Assembly (NCBI GenBank): GCA_050291935.1
Contig: JBNKKR010000009.1
Coordinates: 38,998 to 102,997, forward strand
Reading direction: 5' to 3'
Origin: Desulfocapsa sp050291935
Lineage (GTDB): Bacteria > Desulfobacterota > Desulfobulbia > Desulfobulbales > Desulfocapsaceae
DNA: 64,000 nucleotides
Part shown: positions 1 to 8,438 of the stretch, piece after piece
Layout of the letters: each line of letters begins with the position of its first letter
How positions within the stretch are numbered: position 1 is the first letter of the stretch
Notes under the pieces: model-generated
What the model was told of the DNA's origin: nothing
Database searches by the model: none
What the model saw: the letters and a program-made list of their open reading frames with translations, nothing else
Made by a program: the position numbers and the translations under genes

Positions 1-447
1 ATAAAGCGGCGCCTCAAACAAAATCAAAGCAAAAAGGACATCCTTGCTCAACTTGCCACTGCGCAAAACAGAGGAGTCGTTGTCCATATGCTTAACAACC
101 TTCCCCGGCACACAAAAAACCGCCAAATGCTTCCCCTTCGCCTGGTTGTGTTCTCCTTGTTACTCCTTCTCACCATCAAGCAGTTTCTTTTTGTCTATTT
201 ACATGAGTCGTCCAGTGTCGATCTCATGTTAGGGCTGATTGGCCCCTTTATACATGTTTACGTTATGCGGGAACTTTTGCGTAACCATCGGCTTGGTTAT
301 CAAATCCTTCCCATTCTTTCCCTCCTCGCACTTTTCCGTCCAGAAGTACGAATATTCCCTGATATTTATATGTATCTTGGAATGGCATTTCTCTCTGGCC
401 TGCTGTTTTTTGTTCTTTTTCCAAAAAAGGAGCAGATAGGGTGCTGA
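1..447 (+). CDS. Conserved membrane protein of unknown function, 5'-partial
   Basis: The frame is open from the first base of the window to the stop at 447. A methionine occurs at 88, but the codons before it encode a plausible charged, Lys/Gln-rich segment, so the start probably lies upstream of the window. The visible part has a basic cytoplasmic stretch (about 40 residues), then hydrophobic segments: one near residues 45-65 of the visible part, one following the LMLGLIGPFIHVYV stretch, and a last one ending just before the C-terminal KKEQIGC. I do not recognise a named family and infer only an inner-membrane location. A gene for an ArsR-type regulator follows after about 115 bp. Confidence 0.55.
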   Translation: MKRRLKQNQSKKDILAQLATAQNRGVVVHMLNNLPRHTKNRQMLPLRLVVFSLLLLLTIKQFLFVYLHESSSVDLMLGLIGPFIHVYVMRELLRNHRLGYQILPILSLLALFRPEVRIFPDIYMYLGMAFLSGLLFFVLFPKKEQIGC

Positions 448-564
448 TGGCAGTGAAGAACACTCAACCGGCCCAAGTAATCTTGAGGATAGGTATCTCT
501 ACCCGACGACATATCCTAAAAGCTACTAGCGCCATAACTTTCAATTTCTGCCAGGGGAGCCACC

Positions 565-855
565 ATGGAAAATGAGCAGATCGATGCCATGTCTAAACTT
601 TTAAAATCGATGTCCCATCCTATTCGTCTAAAAATTCTCTGTCTTTTACAGGATAAGGAACTATCAGTAGGGGATATCAGGGAAGAAGTAAAAACAACAA
701 ATGCTAATGTTTCCCAGCATTTAAACATACTTCGCAGTCAGGGCATCATTGATTATCGAAAAGATGCGAATTTTATTTACAACCGCATCCACGATCCTCG
801 TATCATTGAGCTTATGGCAACCATGCAGAATCTGTTTTGTCCCAGTTCAAAATAA
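565..855 (+). CDS. ArsR-family winged-helix transcriptional regulator
   Basis: This 96-residue protein has the ArsR/SmtB layout: an N-terminal helix with the MSHPIRLKILCLL motif typical of the family, then the recognition helix region around TNANVSQHLNILR (about residues 45-60) and a beta wing ending at RKDANFIYNRI. The start is supported by a GGGGAG ribosome-binding site just upstream. The classic ELCVCDL metal-binding motif is absent: the corresponding stretch reads ELSVGDI, with no cysteine, so it is probably not an arsenic or cadmium sensor of the standard type. Two cysteines remain, in the CLL helix and near the C-terminus (LFCPSSK). A DUF2892 membrane protein lies downstream and may be its target; palindromes at 878-887 and 1038-1051 are candidate operators. 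Confidence 0.88.
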   Translation: MENEQIDAMSKLLKSMSHPIRLKILCLLQDKELSVGDIREEVKTTNANVSQHLNILRSQGIIDYRKDANFIYNRIHDPRIIELMATMQNLFCPSSK

Positions 856-877
856 ATTCTTTCTCGTTTTTGGACGG

Positions 878-887
878 TTGTATACAA
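878..887. promoter_or_regulatory. Palindrome TTGTATACAA downstream of the ArsR gene
   Basis: A perfect 10-bp palindrome lies 23 bp after the ArsR stop codon, within the leader region of the DUF2892 gene. It could be an operator or part of a promoter, but this is inferred only from symmetry and position. Confidence 0.25.
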
Positions 888-901
888 TCCATTCTTCTCT
901 A

Positions 902-1029
902 TAGGTTGGATAGTGGCTTAACTCTATTTCCAACCTAAGCAAAGAAAATGGGCCCCTCAAGTCCGCAAAACTAGGGTGGCACGCCAGGAAACACCCACTC
1001 GACTGCATAAGGGTACGGACAGATGGGGC
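902..1029 (+). ncRNA. Candidate structured leader RNA upstream of the DUF2892 gene
   Basis: Two structured blocks are visible. The first is an 8-bp perfect stem, TAGGTTGG (902-909) with CCAACCTA (930-937). The second is a nested structure: GCCCC (952-956) with GGGGC (1025-1029), a 4x4 internal loop, GTCCG (961-965) with CGGAC (1016-1020), and inside it the hairpin GGGTG (974-978) with CACCC (992-996). The 19-base single-stranded stretch 997-1015 between the inner hairpin and the closing helix resembles a ligand-binding junction. I could not match it to a riboswitch class from memory. A short sRNA rather than a leader is also possible. Confidence 0.4.
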
Positions 1030-1037
1030 AATTTGTA

Positions 1038-1051
1038 TTAGAATATTCTAA
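1038..1051. promoter_or_regulatory. Perfect palindrome TTAGAATATTCTAA, possible ArsR-type operator
   Basis: A 14-bp perfect AT-rich palindrome lies 53 bp before the DUF2892 start. ArsR-family operators are often AT-rich inverted repeats of this kind, and an ArsR-family gene lies immediately upstream. The assignment is an inference. Confidence 0.35.
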
Positions 1052-1104
1052 AATAGCTTGGTAAGAAATAAATAATTAATTTTTTTCAAAAGGATACAAC
1101 TGAT

Positions 1105-1320
1105 ATGATCATTACAGACTGGGTGCACACCATAGCCGGTTTCTTTATTCTTTTTTCCATGGCTTTGGGAGTGGATTGTGGCAACAACCCGCTTTTTGTC
1201 CATAAATACTGGCTCTTTTTCACTGCTTTTGTGGGGCTAAACCTTTTCCAGTATGGGATAACCAAATTCTGTCCTTTGGCAATCATTCTAAAAGTTCTTG
1301 GCGTACCCGAAAACAGGTAA
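1105..1320 (+). CDS. DUF2892-type (YgaP-like) small membrane protein
   Basis: The protein has 71 residues and two hydrophobic helices (about residues 7-22 and 34-50). The C-terminal part, NLFQYGITKFCPLAIILKVLGV, carries the FTxxCP-like signature of the DUF2892/YgaP transmembrane family. Members are often found next to rhodanese domains or ArsR-type regulators and have been linked loosely to sulfur or redox stress. There is no rhodanese here. An AAGGA ribosome-binding site sits about 10 bases before the ATG. The long structured leader upstream suggests regulated expression. The function is unknown. Confidence 0.72.
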   Translation: MIITDWVHTIAGFFILFSMALGVDCGNNPLFVHKYWLFFTAFVGLNLFQYGITKFCPLAIILKVLGVPENR

Positions 1321-1339
1321 TAACAGCAATTATTCCTCC

Positions 1340-1370
1340 GGTGACAGAACACTTTTCTGTCACCGTTTTT
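1340..1370 (+). terminator. Rho-independent terminator after the DUF2892 gene
   Basis: GGTGACAG (1340-1347) pairs perfectly with CTGTCACC (1357-1364) around a 9-base loop and is followed by GTTTTT. It ends the plus-strand unit started by the ArsR/DUF2892 genes. Confidence 0.85.
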
Positions 1371-1462
1371 CTCACAAAAAAAATTGTTTCTGGGAAGATT
1401 CCATATGAGAATCTGATCGTACCATCCTCTCTTACGTATTTACACACAATCCCTGTTACGAC

Positions 1463-2134
1463 CTATTTCAGCAAAACTTGTGCTGCAACTCCGGAATAAC
1501 GCCAATGCCACGCCTCCCATGGTGTTGCTCTTTTTTTTGGATATTGGGGCAGGGTTTCAAAAAAACCAAAACGTTTTGCATGCTCCTGAAGCCAGCCATA
1601 GGCAGGAGTTCCAGCAAATCGCCAGTTACTGGGGGAAAAATCGACAACAGTCCCAAGGGCATGCTCCGAGTATCCGGGTGGTGCCACAAATCTTACTATA
1701 TCATTAAATGTACGGCCTTCCTGCATCATCCGGATAAATATTTTTTTTTGGTACCAACTACTACGATAGGATGAATCAACTTGCAAAGTAATACCATCTT
1801 CTTCGGCTTGCTGGGCCATCTCTACCAATGCCTTGCATGCATCTTCTAAGAGATACAACGTACTGCTATTTACACACAACCTGGGTGAAATTTGGACAAG
1901 CTGTGGTGGGCGTAAACCTTTTGCCTTTATTTTATTTCCCTTCCATGGCGGTGGGACCGGGTACTCCACACCATTTATTTCAACACTTTCTATGGCGACA
2001 TCTTCCGTAGCAGGCAAACAAGGTGGAGAAAAAGTGATGATAGTGGATACAAGGACAAGAGAAAAGAGCCTTCTACCAAGCAGTTTTTTTAACATAGAAA
2101 CTATCACAGAAAAAACTCTTGTCATCTTGTTCAT
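1463..2134 (-). CDS. VanY-type D-alanyl-D-alanine carboxypeptidase (peptidase M15B)
   Basis: This 223-residue protein starts with a basic stretch and a hydrophobic segment (about residues 20-40), so it is exported or membrane-anchored. The C-terminal half has the M15B zinc-site signature: SEHALGTVVDF (His and Asp ligands), followed by EAWHWRY near the C-terminus (catalytic Glu and third ligand His). The VDSSYRSSWYQ stretch is the usual substrate-loop region. The role is trimming of peptidoglycan stem peptides in the periplasm. Its ATG overlaps the stop codon of the upstream exporter gene by one base (TGATG), so the two are probably translationally coupled. Nothing indicates vancomycin resistance as such. 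Confidence 0.9.
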   Translation of the reverse strand: MNKMTRVFSVIVSMLKKLLGRRLFSLVLVSTIITFSPPCLPATEDVAIESVEINGVEYPVPPPWKGNKIKAKGLRPPQLVQISPRLCVNSSTLYLLEDACKALVEMAQQAEEDGITLQVDSSYRSSWYQKKIFIRMMQEGRTFNDIVRFVAPPGYSEHALGTVVDFSPSNWRFAGTPAYGWLQEHAKRFGFFETLPQYPKKRATPWEAWHWRYSGVAAQVLLK

Positions 2135-2754
2135 CAGCCATGCAGCCCTAAATAGGCGCCTGCTCCGACCATTATAGCACCAGATGTCCGATTCAGTTTT
2201 CTTACTGCTGTTGCAGAGGTGAAAAAACGCCTTGCCGAAGATGCACAGGCGGCAATAAACATCAAGCCCGTCATCAACCCCATCAAAGTAATCACAGAAA
2301 CAAGAACGATATCACCGTTTGTCAACCTGTTGAGATCAATGATATTGGGTAAGAATGCGATATAAAAAAAGATCACTTTTGGATTTGAAGCAGAGATCAA
2401 AAAACCCTGCAACAAGCCTTTTACCGGTGTTAAATGCGTTGCAGAAACTCGATCTTGCAAGGAAATTTCAGAAGAACTAACCCACATCCGCCATCCCAGG
2501 TAAAAAAGGTACAACGCACCGACACAACGAACAAGCATAAACAAACCAGCCCATTGCTCAGCAATCATAGCAAGCCCGAAACAGGCAAGAAGCAGGTATA
2601 CCACATCACTTATCGCCATACCAAAAGCCAGGCTAAAACAGGGCGTCAGCCCAGAAGCCAAAGATCTGGCTAACAGGGCAAAGACACCGGGGCCTGGGGT
2701 AATTGCAAAGATAAAAATGACGACGAAAAATGAGATAGCGCTTTCAAGAGACAT
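2134..2754 (-). CDS. LysE/RhtB-family amino-acid exporter
   Basis: The 206-residue hydrophobic protein has about six transmembrane helices and the family N-terminal signature FAITPGPGVFALLARSLASG. Family members export amino acids such as homoserine, threonine, lysine or leucine through the inner membrane; the substrate cannot be predicted here. It is the first gene of a two-gene unit with the VanY-type peptidase, which it overlaps by one base. The pairing of an amino-acid exporter with a D,D-carboxypeptidase suggests disposal of amino acids released from peptidoglycan, but this is speculative. Confidence 0.9.
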   Translation of the reverse strand: MSLESAISFFVVIFIFAITPGPGVFALLARSLASGLTPCFSLAFGMAISDVVYLLLACFGLAMIAEQWAGLFMLVRCVGALYLFYLGWRMWVSSSEISLQDRVSATHLTPVKGLLQGFLISASNPKVIFFYIAFLPNIIDLNRLTNGDIVLVSVITLMGLMTGLMFIAACASSARRFFTSATAVRKLNRTSGAIMVGAGAYLGLHG

Positions 2755-2856
2755 GGGACATTCCTTAGTAAAAAATAGATAACACCAAGCTCTTACCTAA
2801 AAACAGTCACCAGGGCAAGCCCTATTTCTCCATCATCTCCTGCAATACGAAACCGT

Positions 2857-3072
2857 TCACGACATATCTGCACCACAGGAGAGCTGCCAACAACATTTCG
2901 TTTGCGTGCATTTTTCCGTCCGCTTAAAACAACTGGTATGCCCCTCCTGCTCCTGAATTGCCCATACCATATCAGCAAGCTTTAAGCCCTTGACGTCTAA
3001 GCCAAGCTTCGCCGCTTTTTTTCTAGCATACGCTGCAAGAGAAGGTCCTTTTAACAATTTTTTTCCGCCCAT
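2857..3072 (-). CDS. Small SAP-like protein with a C-terminal cysteine cluster
   Basis: This is a 71-residue basic protein. The N-terminal half is a Lys/Ala-rich helix followed by LGLDVKGLKLADMVWAIQ, which resembles a SAP/LEM-like helix-extended loop-helix. The C-terminal half has five cysteines (C48, C55, C60, C61, C66) in a CF-x6-C-x4-CCW-x3-C arrangement, close to small SAP-domain proteins I associate with sulfate reducers. It could bind nucleic acid and a metal ion. The start lies just after AGGAGG-like purines. A second, overlapping frame (2793-2978) is a shadow. Confidence 0.6.
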   Translation of the reverse strand: MGGKKLLKGPSLAAYARKKAAKLGLDVKGLKLADMVWAIQEQEGHTSCFKRTEKCTQTKCCWQLSCGADMS

Positions 3073-3151
3073 ACCGTGTTACCTCCTTTAAAGATTGAAC
3101 ATCAACGACAGCCGACAAATCAACACAAAACAAGAAAAGTATCCATAGGGG

Positions 3152-6100
3152 TTAAATGGGTAAAATATGTATCTCTTCATGGGTGACATGCATACCAATC
3201 ATGACCTCCCCTTTCCTCCCATCAATGGAAACGGGATCTCCAAAACGAATTATCGTTTCACCTATTTCACAATATTGCCGGGTTTCATATACCTTGAGCT
3301 GCTTGCAACCGACCACACATGTCTTCTCAAGCCGTACTGCAACAACTGAAGCATGAGATGTCTGACCTCCTCTGGAAGTGAGTAATCCTTCTGCCATATT
3401 GATTACTTTGATATCTTCCGGTACAGTATCAGCTCGAATCAGAATAAGGGGCACATCGGGATCTTTTTCTCGTAGTACTCTGATATTTTCTTCGGTAAAG
3501 ACGGCCCGTCCAGAGAGAGCGGATCCCGAAACGCCAATCCCCTTTCCGATATAGGATTTCTTAAGTTTTGGCCCCATGCCAAAGACTTGTAAACGTTCTT
3601 GCTTCTTGATTGTTATCATATCCCTTGTCTGCAGGATATACAACTGCTGGGGATCCGGACCTTCAAAGGTAAATTCAATTTCCTGGGGATTCCACCGTTT
3701 TTCGTACACCAACTCACGGGAAATAGTCAAAAGCTCCTGATAAATTTTTGGGTATCGTACTTCTAAAGTCCTCTCCACCTGTCGCCCATCAAGCCCTGCC
3801 TGTTCCACTGAAATGGGATAACTGGTAACAAGACCAGAAACGATATCTTCCCCTTGATCGCCATAGGCATAATCCCCCCAGAGTGCCACGCGCTGCACTT
3901 TCCGGTAGGGATGGGCCGTGAAAAAAACACCGGAACCAGACGATTGACTTTTATTTCCATACACCATCGTCTGCACAATAACAGCAGTTCCCCAAGAATC
4001 AGAAACATCCATAATCTTCCGATAATCCGACGCCTTAATTGTCTCCCAGGAATCAAACACCATCGCAATGGCCGTGGCCAATTGTAGCCATGGATCCTCC
4101 GGTATTGCAATTCCGCGCTGACGAATGAGTTTTTGATACTCAAGGGCTAACTCCTTCATCTGCACCGGAGAAAAATGCCCTTTCATACTCACATTATGTT
4201 TTTTCTTAGCAACATCCATTAATGCCTGGAACTCATCCCTGGCAACGCCAGTGGTCATGGCCCAGGATTGGAGAAAACGACGATAATTGTCCCAGGCCAG
4301 ATACGAGTCGCCATGTTCCATTGCCCCTTCTTCAATAAGCTCTTTATTCGTCCCCACATTGTGCACGGTGGCCATCATTCCAGGCATGGAAATGGCAGCA
4401 CCACTCCTCACAGAAAGCAGTAGCGGATTATCGGTGGCACCAAAAACCCGGCCGGTTTCCTGTTCAAGCTCGCTAAGGGATTGACGTACACGTTGCATAA
4501 ATTCATCACGAGCCTTATCAAAGCCATACACAATTTCACGGCATCGAAAAATTTCAGTGGTAATAATAAAGGCAGGAGGAACATGTTTTTGTTCATCACA
4601 AAGCGTTACCAGATTAAAGCCCTTATTTCCCAAATGAATAAGATCATGGGTATACGGATTTGGTTGGGTAAGTGTGGAAATCGCCCGTTCCGGATTATAG
4701 CTCATCAACAGATCCAGGCGCTGCTCATCAAGATGCTCCCGTTGACTTTCAAGGGTTCCAATAATCCTGGTAATAAAATTATCCAGATGCTGTAAGCCAA
4801 ACGTTGTGGCAATTAAATCACGCAAAAATGCCTCGGAGAGGCTATGTACAGAATTTGCCGGTTCGTCATCATTCCATAACGATCTATAGTTCGTCAGCAG
4901 GTTAGCAGATCCTATTTGAGGCAGGATGATGGAGAGATTATTTTCATGGATATTCGTATAATACGAGTAGATTACATCCTTCACTCCTTCGGAAAGTCCA
5001 CGAAAGATATCAAGATACTGGGTATAAGAAAACCTTCGTATTTTAAGTGAGCTATCGAGTAGTGAGATATAGGTATCCAACCGTCTGGAGCTGATACCAT
5101 CCACGCTAAGCGCGCGAAGAAAAATTTTAAGACAATTGACAATCCGAAAAAAAGTGGCCTGGGTAATAATGGATAGATTGATAGTCTCTGGCAACCTTTC
5201 CAAATAAATGTTAGCAAGATTTTCAAGACGAAAGGTAAGGCTTAAACTGTCAAACTTTCTTTCCTGATACTTGCCATATACCGAAGGAATATCCACAGCA
5301 ATATGGCGTTTATAGTAGATATCCTCTTTCGCCTCAAACTGCTGCGTGGAGAGGATGGTTTGCTTTAGCCCCTCAAGGGTTTGCAACAAAGCCTCAATGC
5401 AGGCTGTGGTATCACACTTTTCAAGGGTATGCAGAAGTCCCTCCATCTCCGGAAAACCTTCCTGAGCCGCCTGTTCCAACTCAGAACGTAGTGACTGAAA
5501 ATCAAGATTATACTTTTGATTCAACAGTTGAAACATGTGAACCAAAAGGTCAAAACGTCGCAGTTCCACCGGCTGAATATCGCTTTGCGCGGCCAGATAT
5601 TTTTGCCGCTCTTCAGTTTTCCAGCCGAGCAGATCTCTCACCGTTTCAAATTCAAGATTTTCCTGAATTCGTTTTGACAACAAATGCTGATCATCAACAA
5701 ATTTTCCGGATTCAGCAATTTCAGAATAGACTTCGTCGGGTAAAAACGGAAAGAGAACATCTTTTTCTTTGGTAAGCCAAAAAGTAAAAATGGCTTGAAT
5801 AAAATCCACGATAAGATTGGAACTCTCCACATGACTCTGCTTCCGTAAAAAATGGATTAACAGGTCTCGTCGTTTATGGATCTCATCAAGCTCAGTTGAC
5901 ACCTCGCGAAGATCACCTTCCGCTCCGATTTCATTAAAGAAAACCGGCATCAGTTTACTGAACTGTTTCGTGAGGTTGTAGACAGGCTCAATGGGATGGT
6001 TGAGCAGGCTGGTAATATCTCGTTGAAAGAGGTCGGTATCCTTTACACAGGTTCCTGAAAGTTTAATATTGATGATCAATGCGGAAAACAGTGTCCCACA

Positions 6101-7444
6101 CCATTTCGGCTCCTGCATGATCAAATTCAACCAGACCCGAATATTGGCAAGATGGGCGGGATTGGTAATGGGCTGCCAATCTTCATCCACTCCCATCACA
6201 TTGGCATACTGAAATCCAAAACGCACTACTTCCCAAAGAAATGTCTCCACCATCCGCGCGTTTTTACGTTTAAATACCTCTCCTCCTAAAACCTGAATAC
6301 ACTGCAGAGACGTATGGGGATACTTTCTAACATTGGCCTTGAGTAGTTGAAAGGTGGTAAGTAGGAAATTTTCTATCTCTTCAAAGGTTTGCAGACGAAT
6401 AAGCTGCACCAAAGATCTATTTATCTCCCGCAGCGTCTCTTCATGGATCAGATAGAGTCCTTTGGTATCCATGATACGAAAGAGAAAAAGAAGTTTCTGG
6501 TTCTCCGCAAATCTGCTTAACGGAAGGCCCTGTTCCTGGGTAGTTCCCAATGTTTGTTCATCTGCCTTTGCAAGGTTTGCGGGAATATCCTTATAGAAGC
6601 GGACGATATCCACATGGGCTGGTAATTCCAGTATTTGCGCAAGGGCAACAACGGCAGATGTTTCAATATCGATCTGGTTCAGCGTCTCAATATTTTTTTG
6701 CATGGACCCATGCGAGATTGCAGAAAAGAGTTGGCCCGATTGAAAATCATCACAAAGTACCCCGCACTTTTCCAAAAACCAGGGTAAAGGATCATCTTCC
6801 TGCAACCAATAGCGGTAATTTCGCCGAAGAATGGCGCGCATCAATCTGGCCATGGGCCGATAGTCGTAGGATATCGACTCTCCCCCTTGGGGTTCATTAA
6901 AAGCGAGTAAAGCGGTTGCCAATCGTTTCATGGGATGCTGGCCCTGCACGATGTGCGTCATTATTGGACTCTTCCCATCATCCAATGCCAGCAGATTTGC
7001 AAAATAACCATTTAAAGAAGATTGATAACGAAGCAAATCTTCTCCGGAAAAAGTTGCCACCATTTTAGCAACCCATGCCACCTGGGATTCGATTATCTGG
7101 GAAAGGAGTTTACTATTCTTTTCACTCTCTTGCATGGCCTGTAAAAAAAGATCGGCAAAAAGAGTAAATGTTTCCGGTCCCAGATCATGACGCACATAAT
7201 AGCTGGAATTTTTTAGGACAAAACTACGTAACTGGGGAATCAGGATTTTCCAGTTACGGTAAGGATGGCAGATCTCTAATAAAAGCTGCTCCAGTTTCTT
7301 ATGTAAGCCCTTATAACGACTTACGACATCAAGAAGCGGCAGCAAAAGGGGATTTAAGACAACTTCCTCTGCGGTTTCCAAAAGATTGGCCTTTAAGGCA
7401 TCTGATTCAATCCCCTGAGTATCAATATTTTTCTTCATACCCAA
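3152..7444 (-). CDS. Giant pyruvate, phosphate dikinase-like protein with an unknown helical N-terminus
   Basis: This is a 1430-residue protein. Roughly residues 1-880 form a Leu/Glu-rich, probably all-helical region that I cannot assign. From about 900 onward it resembles the first two domains of pyruvate phosphate dikinase: an ATP-grasp domain with LGNKGFNLVTL, LLSVRSGAAISMPGMMATV and QEIEFTFE, then the swivelling phosphohistidine domain with GGQTSHASVVAVR, whose histidine is near residue 1364. The protein ends about 70 residues later, so the C-terminal PEP/pyruvate-binding TIM barrel of normal PPDK is missing. It could phosphorylate a partner or another acceptor through the histidine. Two terminators separate it from the upstream carbonic anhydrase gene, so it is probably transcribed alone. 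Confidence 0.85.
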   Translation of the reverse strand: MGMKKNIDTQGIESDALKANLLETAEEVVLNPLLLPLLDVVSRYKGLHKKLEQLLLEICHPYRNWKILIPQLRSFVLKNSSYYVRHDLGPETFTLFADLFLQAMQESEKNSKLLSQIIESQVAWVAKMVATFSGEDLLRYQSSLNGYFANLLALDDGKSPIMTHIVQGQHPMKRLATALLAFNEPQGGESISYDYRPMARLMRAILRRNYRYWLQEDDPLPWFLEKCGVLCDDFQSGQLFSAISHGSMQKNIETLNQIDIETSAVVALAQILELPAHVDIVRFYKDIPANLAKADEQTLGTTQEQGLPLSRFAENQKLLFLFRIMDTKGLYLIHEETLREINRSLVQLIRLQTFEEIENFLLTTFQLLKANVRKYPHTSLQCIQVLGGEVFKRKNARMVETFLWEVVRFGFQYANVMGVDEDWQPITNPAHLANIRVWLNLIMQEPKWCGTLFSALIINIKLSGTCVKDTDLFQRDITSLLNHPIEPVYNLTKQFSKLMPVFFNEIGAEGDLREVSTELDEIHKRRDLLIHFLRKQSHVESSNLIVDFIQAIFTFWLTKEKDVLFPFLPDEVYSEIAESGKFVDDQHLLSKRIQENLEFETVRDLLGWKTEERQKYLAAQSDIQPVELRRFDLLVHMFQLLNQKYNLDFQSLRSELEQAAQEGFPEMEGLLHTLEKCDTTACIEALLQTLEGLKQTILSTQQFEAKEDIYYKRHIAVDIPSVYGKYQERKFDSLSLTFRLENLANIYLERLPETINLSIITQATFFRIVNCLKIFLRALSVDGISSRRLDTYISLLDSSLKIRRFSYTQYLDIFRGLSEGVKDVIYSYYTNIHENNLSIILPQIGSANLLTNYRSLWNDDEPANSVHSLSEAFLRDLIATTFGLQHLDNFITRIIGTLESQREHLDEQRLDLLMSYNPERAISTLTQPNPYTHDLIHLGNKGFNLVTLCDEQKHVPPAFIITTEIFRCREIVYGFDKARDEFMQRVRQSLSELEQETGRVFGATDNPLLLSVRSGAAISMPGMMATVHNVGTNKELIEEGAMEHGDSYLAWDNYRRFLQSWAMTTGVARDEFQALMDVAKKKHNVSMKGHFSPVQMKELALEYQKLIRQRGIAIPEDPWLQLATAIAMVFDSWETIKASDYRKIMDVSDSWGTAVIVQTMVYGNKSQSSGSGVFFTAHPYRKVQRVALWGDYAYGDQGEDIVSGLVTSYPISVEQAGLDGRQVERTLEVRYPKIYQELLTISRELVYEKRWNPQEIEFTFEGPDPQQLYILQTRDMITIKKQERLQVFGMGPKLKKSYIGKGIGVSGSALSGRAVFTEENIRVLREKDPDVPLILIRADTVPEDIKVINMAEGLLTSRGGQTSHASVVAVRLEKTCVVGCKQLKVYETRQYCEIGETIIRFGDPVSIDGRKGEVMIGMHVTHEEIHILPI

Positions 7445-7500
7445 ACTATCTGTTATTTTGCGGTTAATTTCAAGGATTCTCTTAAACTAAATACAAAAAC

Positions 7501-7525
7501 ACCCCAACAGAAAATCCGTTGGGGT
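7501..7525 (-). terminator. Hairpin terminator, second of a tandem pair
   Basis: ACCCCAAC (7501-7508) pairs with GTTGGGGT (7518-7525). T-rich tracts occur on both sides (GTTTT on the plus strand; GTTTTTGTATTT on the minus strand), so it can work in both directions. It lies between the carbonic anhydrase gene and the PPDK-like gene. Confidence 0.7.
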
Positions 7526-7535
7526 GTTTTATACT

Positions 7536-7560
7536 AAAAAAAAAGCCAGACAACTGGCTT
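7536..7560 (-). terminator. Rho-independent terminator of the carbonic anhydrase gene
   Basis: Read on the minus strand, AAGCCAG (from 7560) pairs with CTGGCTT (to 7543) around a 4-base loop and is followed by nine T residues. It lies 12 bp past the carbonic anhydrase stop codon. Confidence 0.85.
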
Positions 7561-7571
7561 AGCAGCAAGGG

Positions 7572-8318
7572 TTATTTCAGGATAGGCCTGGAATAGAGTG
7601 GTTGGATGGGACGATTATTGTTACCCCCCATGACGACATTAAATTGTTTTGCTTGTGCAGCAGCAACGGGCACAGAGTTTTTCAAAACCATCCAACGAAC
7701 ACCTTCAGAACAGGGAGGGGTGGTAAGTGAACCATTAAATCTGTAATAGGATCTGTCCGCAGGAAGCATATCCTCAACATTAATACTCATCTCAGAAACT
7801 ACTTTATGTTCCCCGGCTTTTGCTGGCATATTGGCCCAAAGAGATGCAATAAATGGATTTTCAGTACCTTCCTCAAATAGAAGGCCAATAACAGCCAGAT
7901 TACCATCCGCATCACCATGGACAAGATGTCCTTCCATTGGAAAAGAACGGCCGTCAACACTATTTTCACTTGGGGTATGAAAGTGAAACTGCAGGAGATT
8001 GTAGGTATGTCCATCTACGGTAATTGAAGAACCGGGAGCGTAATTAATCTGTACGGTATGCCCGTTATTTATTATATCCAGCGGGACACTTTTGTACTGA
8101 AAAACAATTGGGCTAAGCTCCGATTCCGTCATACCGGTAATATCGATGGGAGCCTGGTTTCGCCCGCCTTTACAGACAGCATATTCTGAAGAGAGATCAC
8201 CCCAAAATTCGGGTGCAACATGACCATTATACCCCCAATGGGTACCATGTCCCCCAGCCCACGCACTCCCTGCCATCAGTACTCCTGCACAAAGACCCAC
8301 TATAGCTCTCTTCCTCAT
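7572..8318 (-). CDS. Periplasmic alpha-class carbonic anhydrase
   Basis: The enzyme interconverts CO2 and bicarbonate with a zinc ion. The 248-residue precursor has a signal peptide ending near residue 21 (GSAWAGG). The mature part shows the alpha-CA fold signatures: HWGYNG at the N-terminus, zinc ligands H112 and H114 in QFHFHTPSE, third ligand H131 in EGHLVH, and the core SLTTPPCSEGVRW. Cys49 (YAVCKGG) and the Cys of TPPCSEG probably form the disulfide usual in bacterial alpha-CAs. A strong AAGGAG ribosome-binding site precedes the ATG, and a TAATATTAT tract just upstream could serve as a -10 region. It lies alone between terminators and the gap gene, and its periplasmic location suggests CO2/bicarbonate supply or pH balance. 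Confidence 0.95.
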   Translation of the reverse strand: MRKRAIVGLCAGVLMAGSAWAGGHGTHWGYNGHVAPEFWGDLSSEYAVCKGGRNQAPIDITGMTESELSPIVFQYKSVPLDIINNGHTVQINYAPGSSITVDGHTYNLLQFHFHTPSENSVDGRSFPMEGHLVHGDADGNLAVIGLLFEEGTENPFIASLWANMPAKAGEHKVVSEMSINVEDMLPADRSYYRFNGSLTTPPCSEGVRWMVLKNSVPVAAAQAKQFNVVMGGNNNRPIQPLYSRPILK

Positions 8319-8438
8319 ACCAACTCCTTTTCACTGTATAATATTACAAATTTGCTTTTGCCACAGAGTAGGAACATACATCCAGCTCTCAAATGCTTCA
8401 AGCTTTTTATTACATAGCATTCAGCAAAAGACTCATTT

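Noticed and set aside
952..1029. c-di-GMP, guanidine or cobalamin riboswitch at the DUF2892 leader
   Set aside because: None of the conserved core motifs I know for these classes is present, so I kept it as an unclassified structured RNA.
2793..2978. Overlapping minus-strand frame in the small SAP-like gene
   Set aside because: The other frame has the cysteine pattern and a ribosome-binding site; this one is a shadow.
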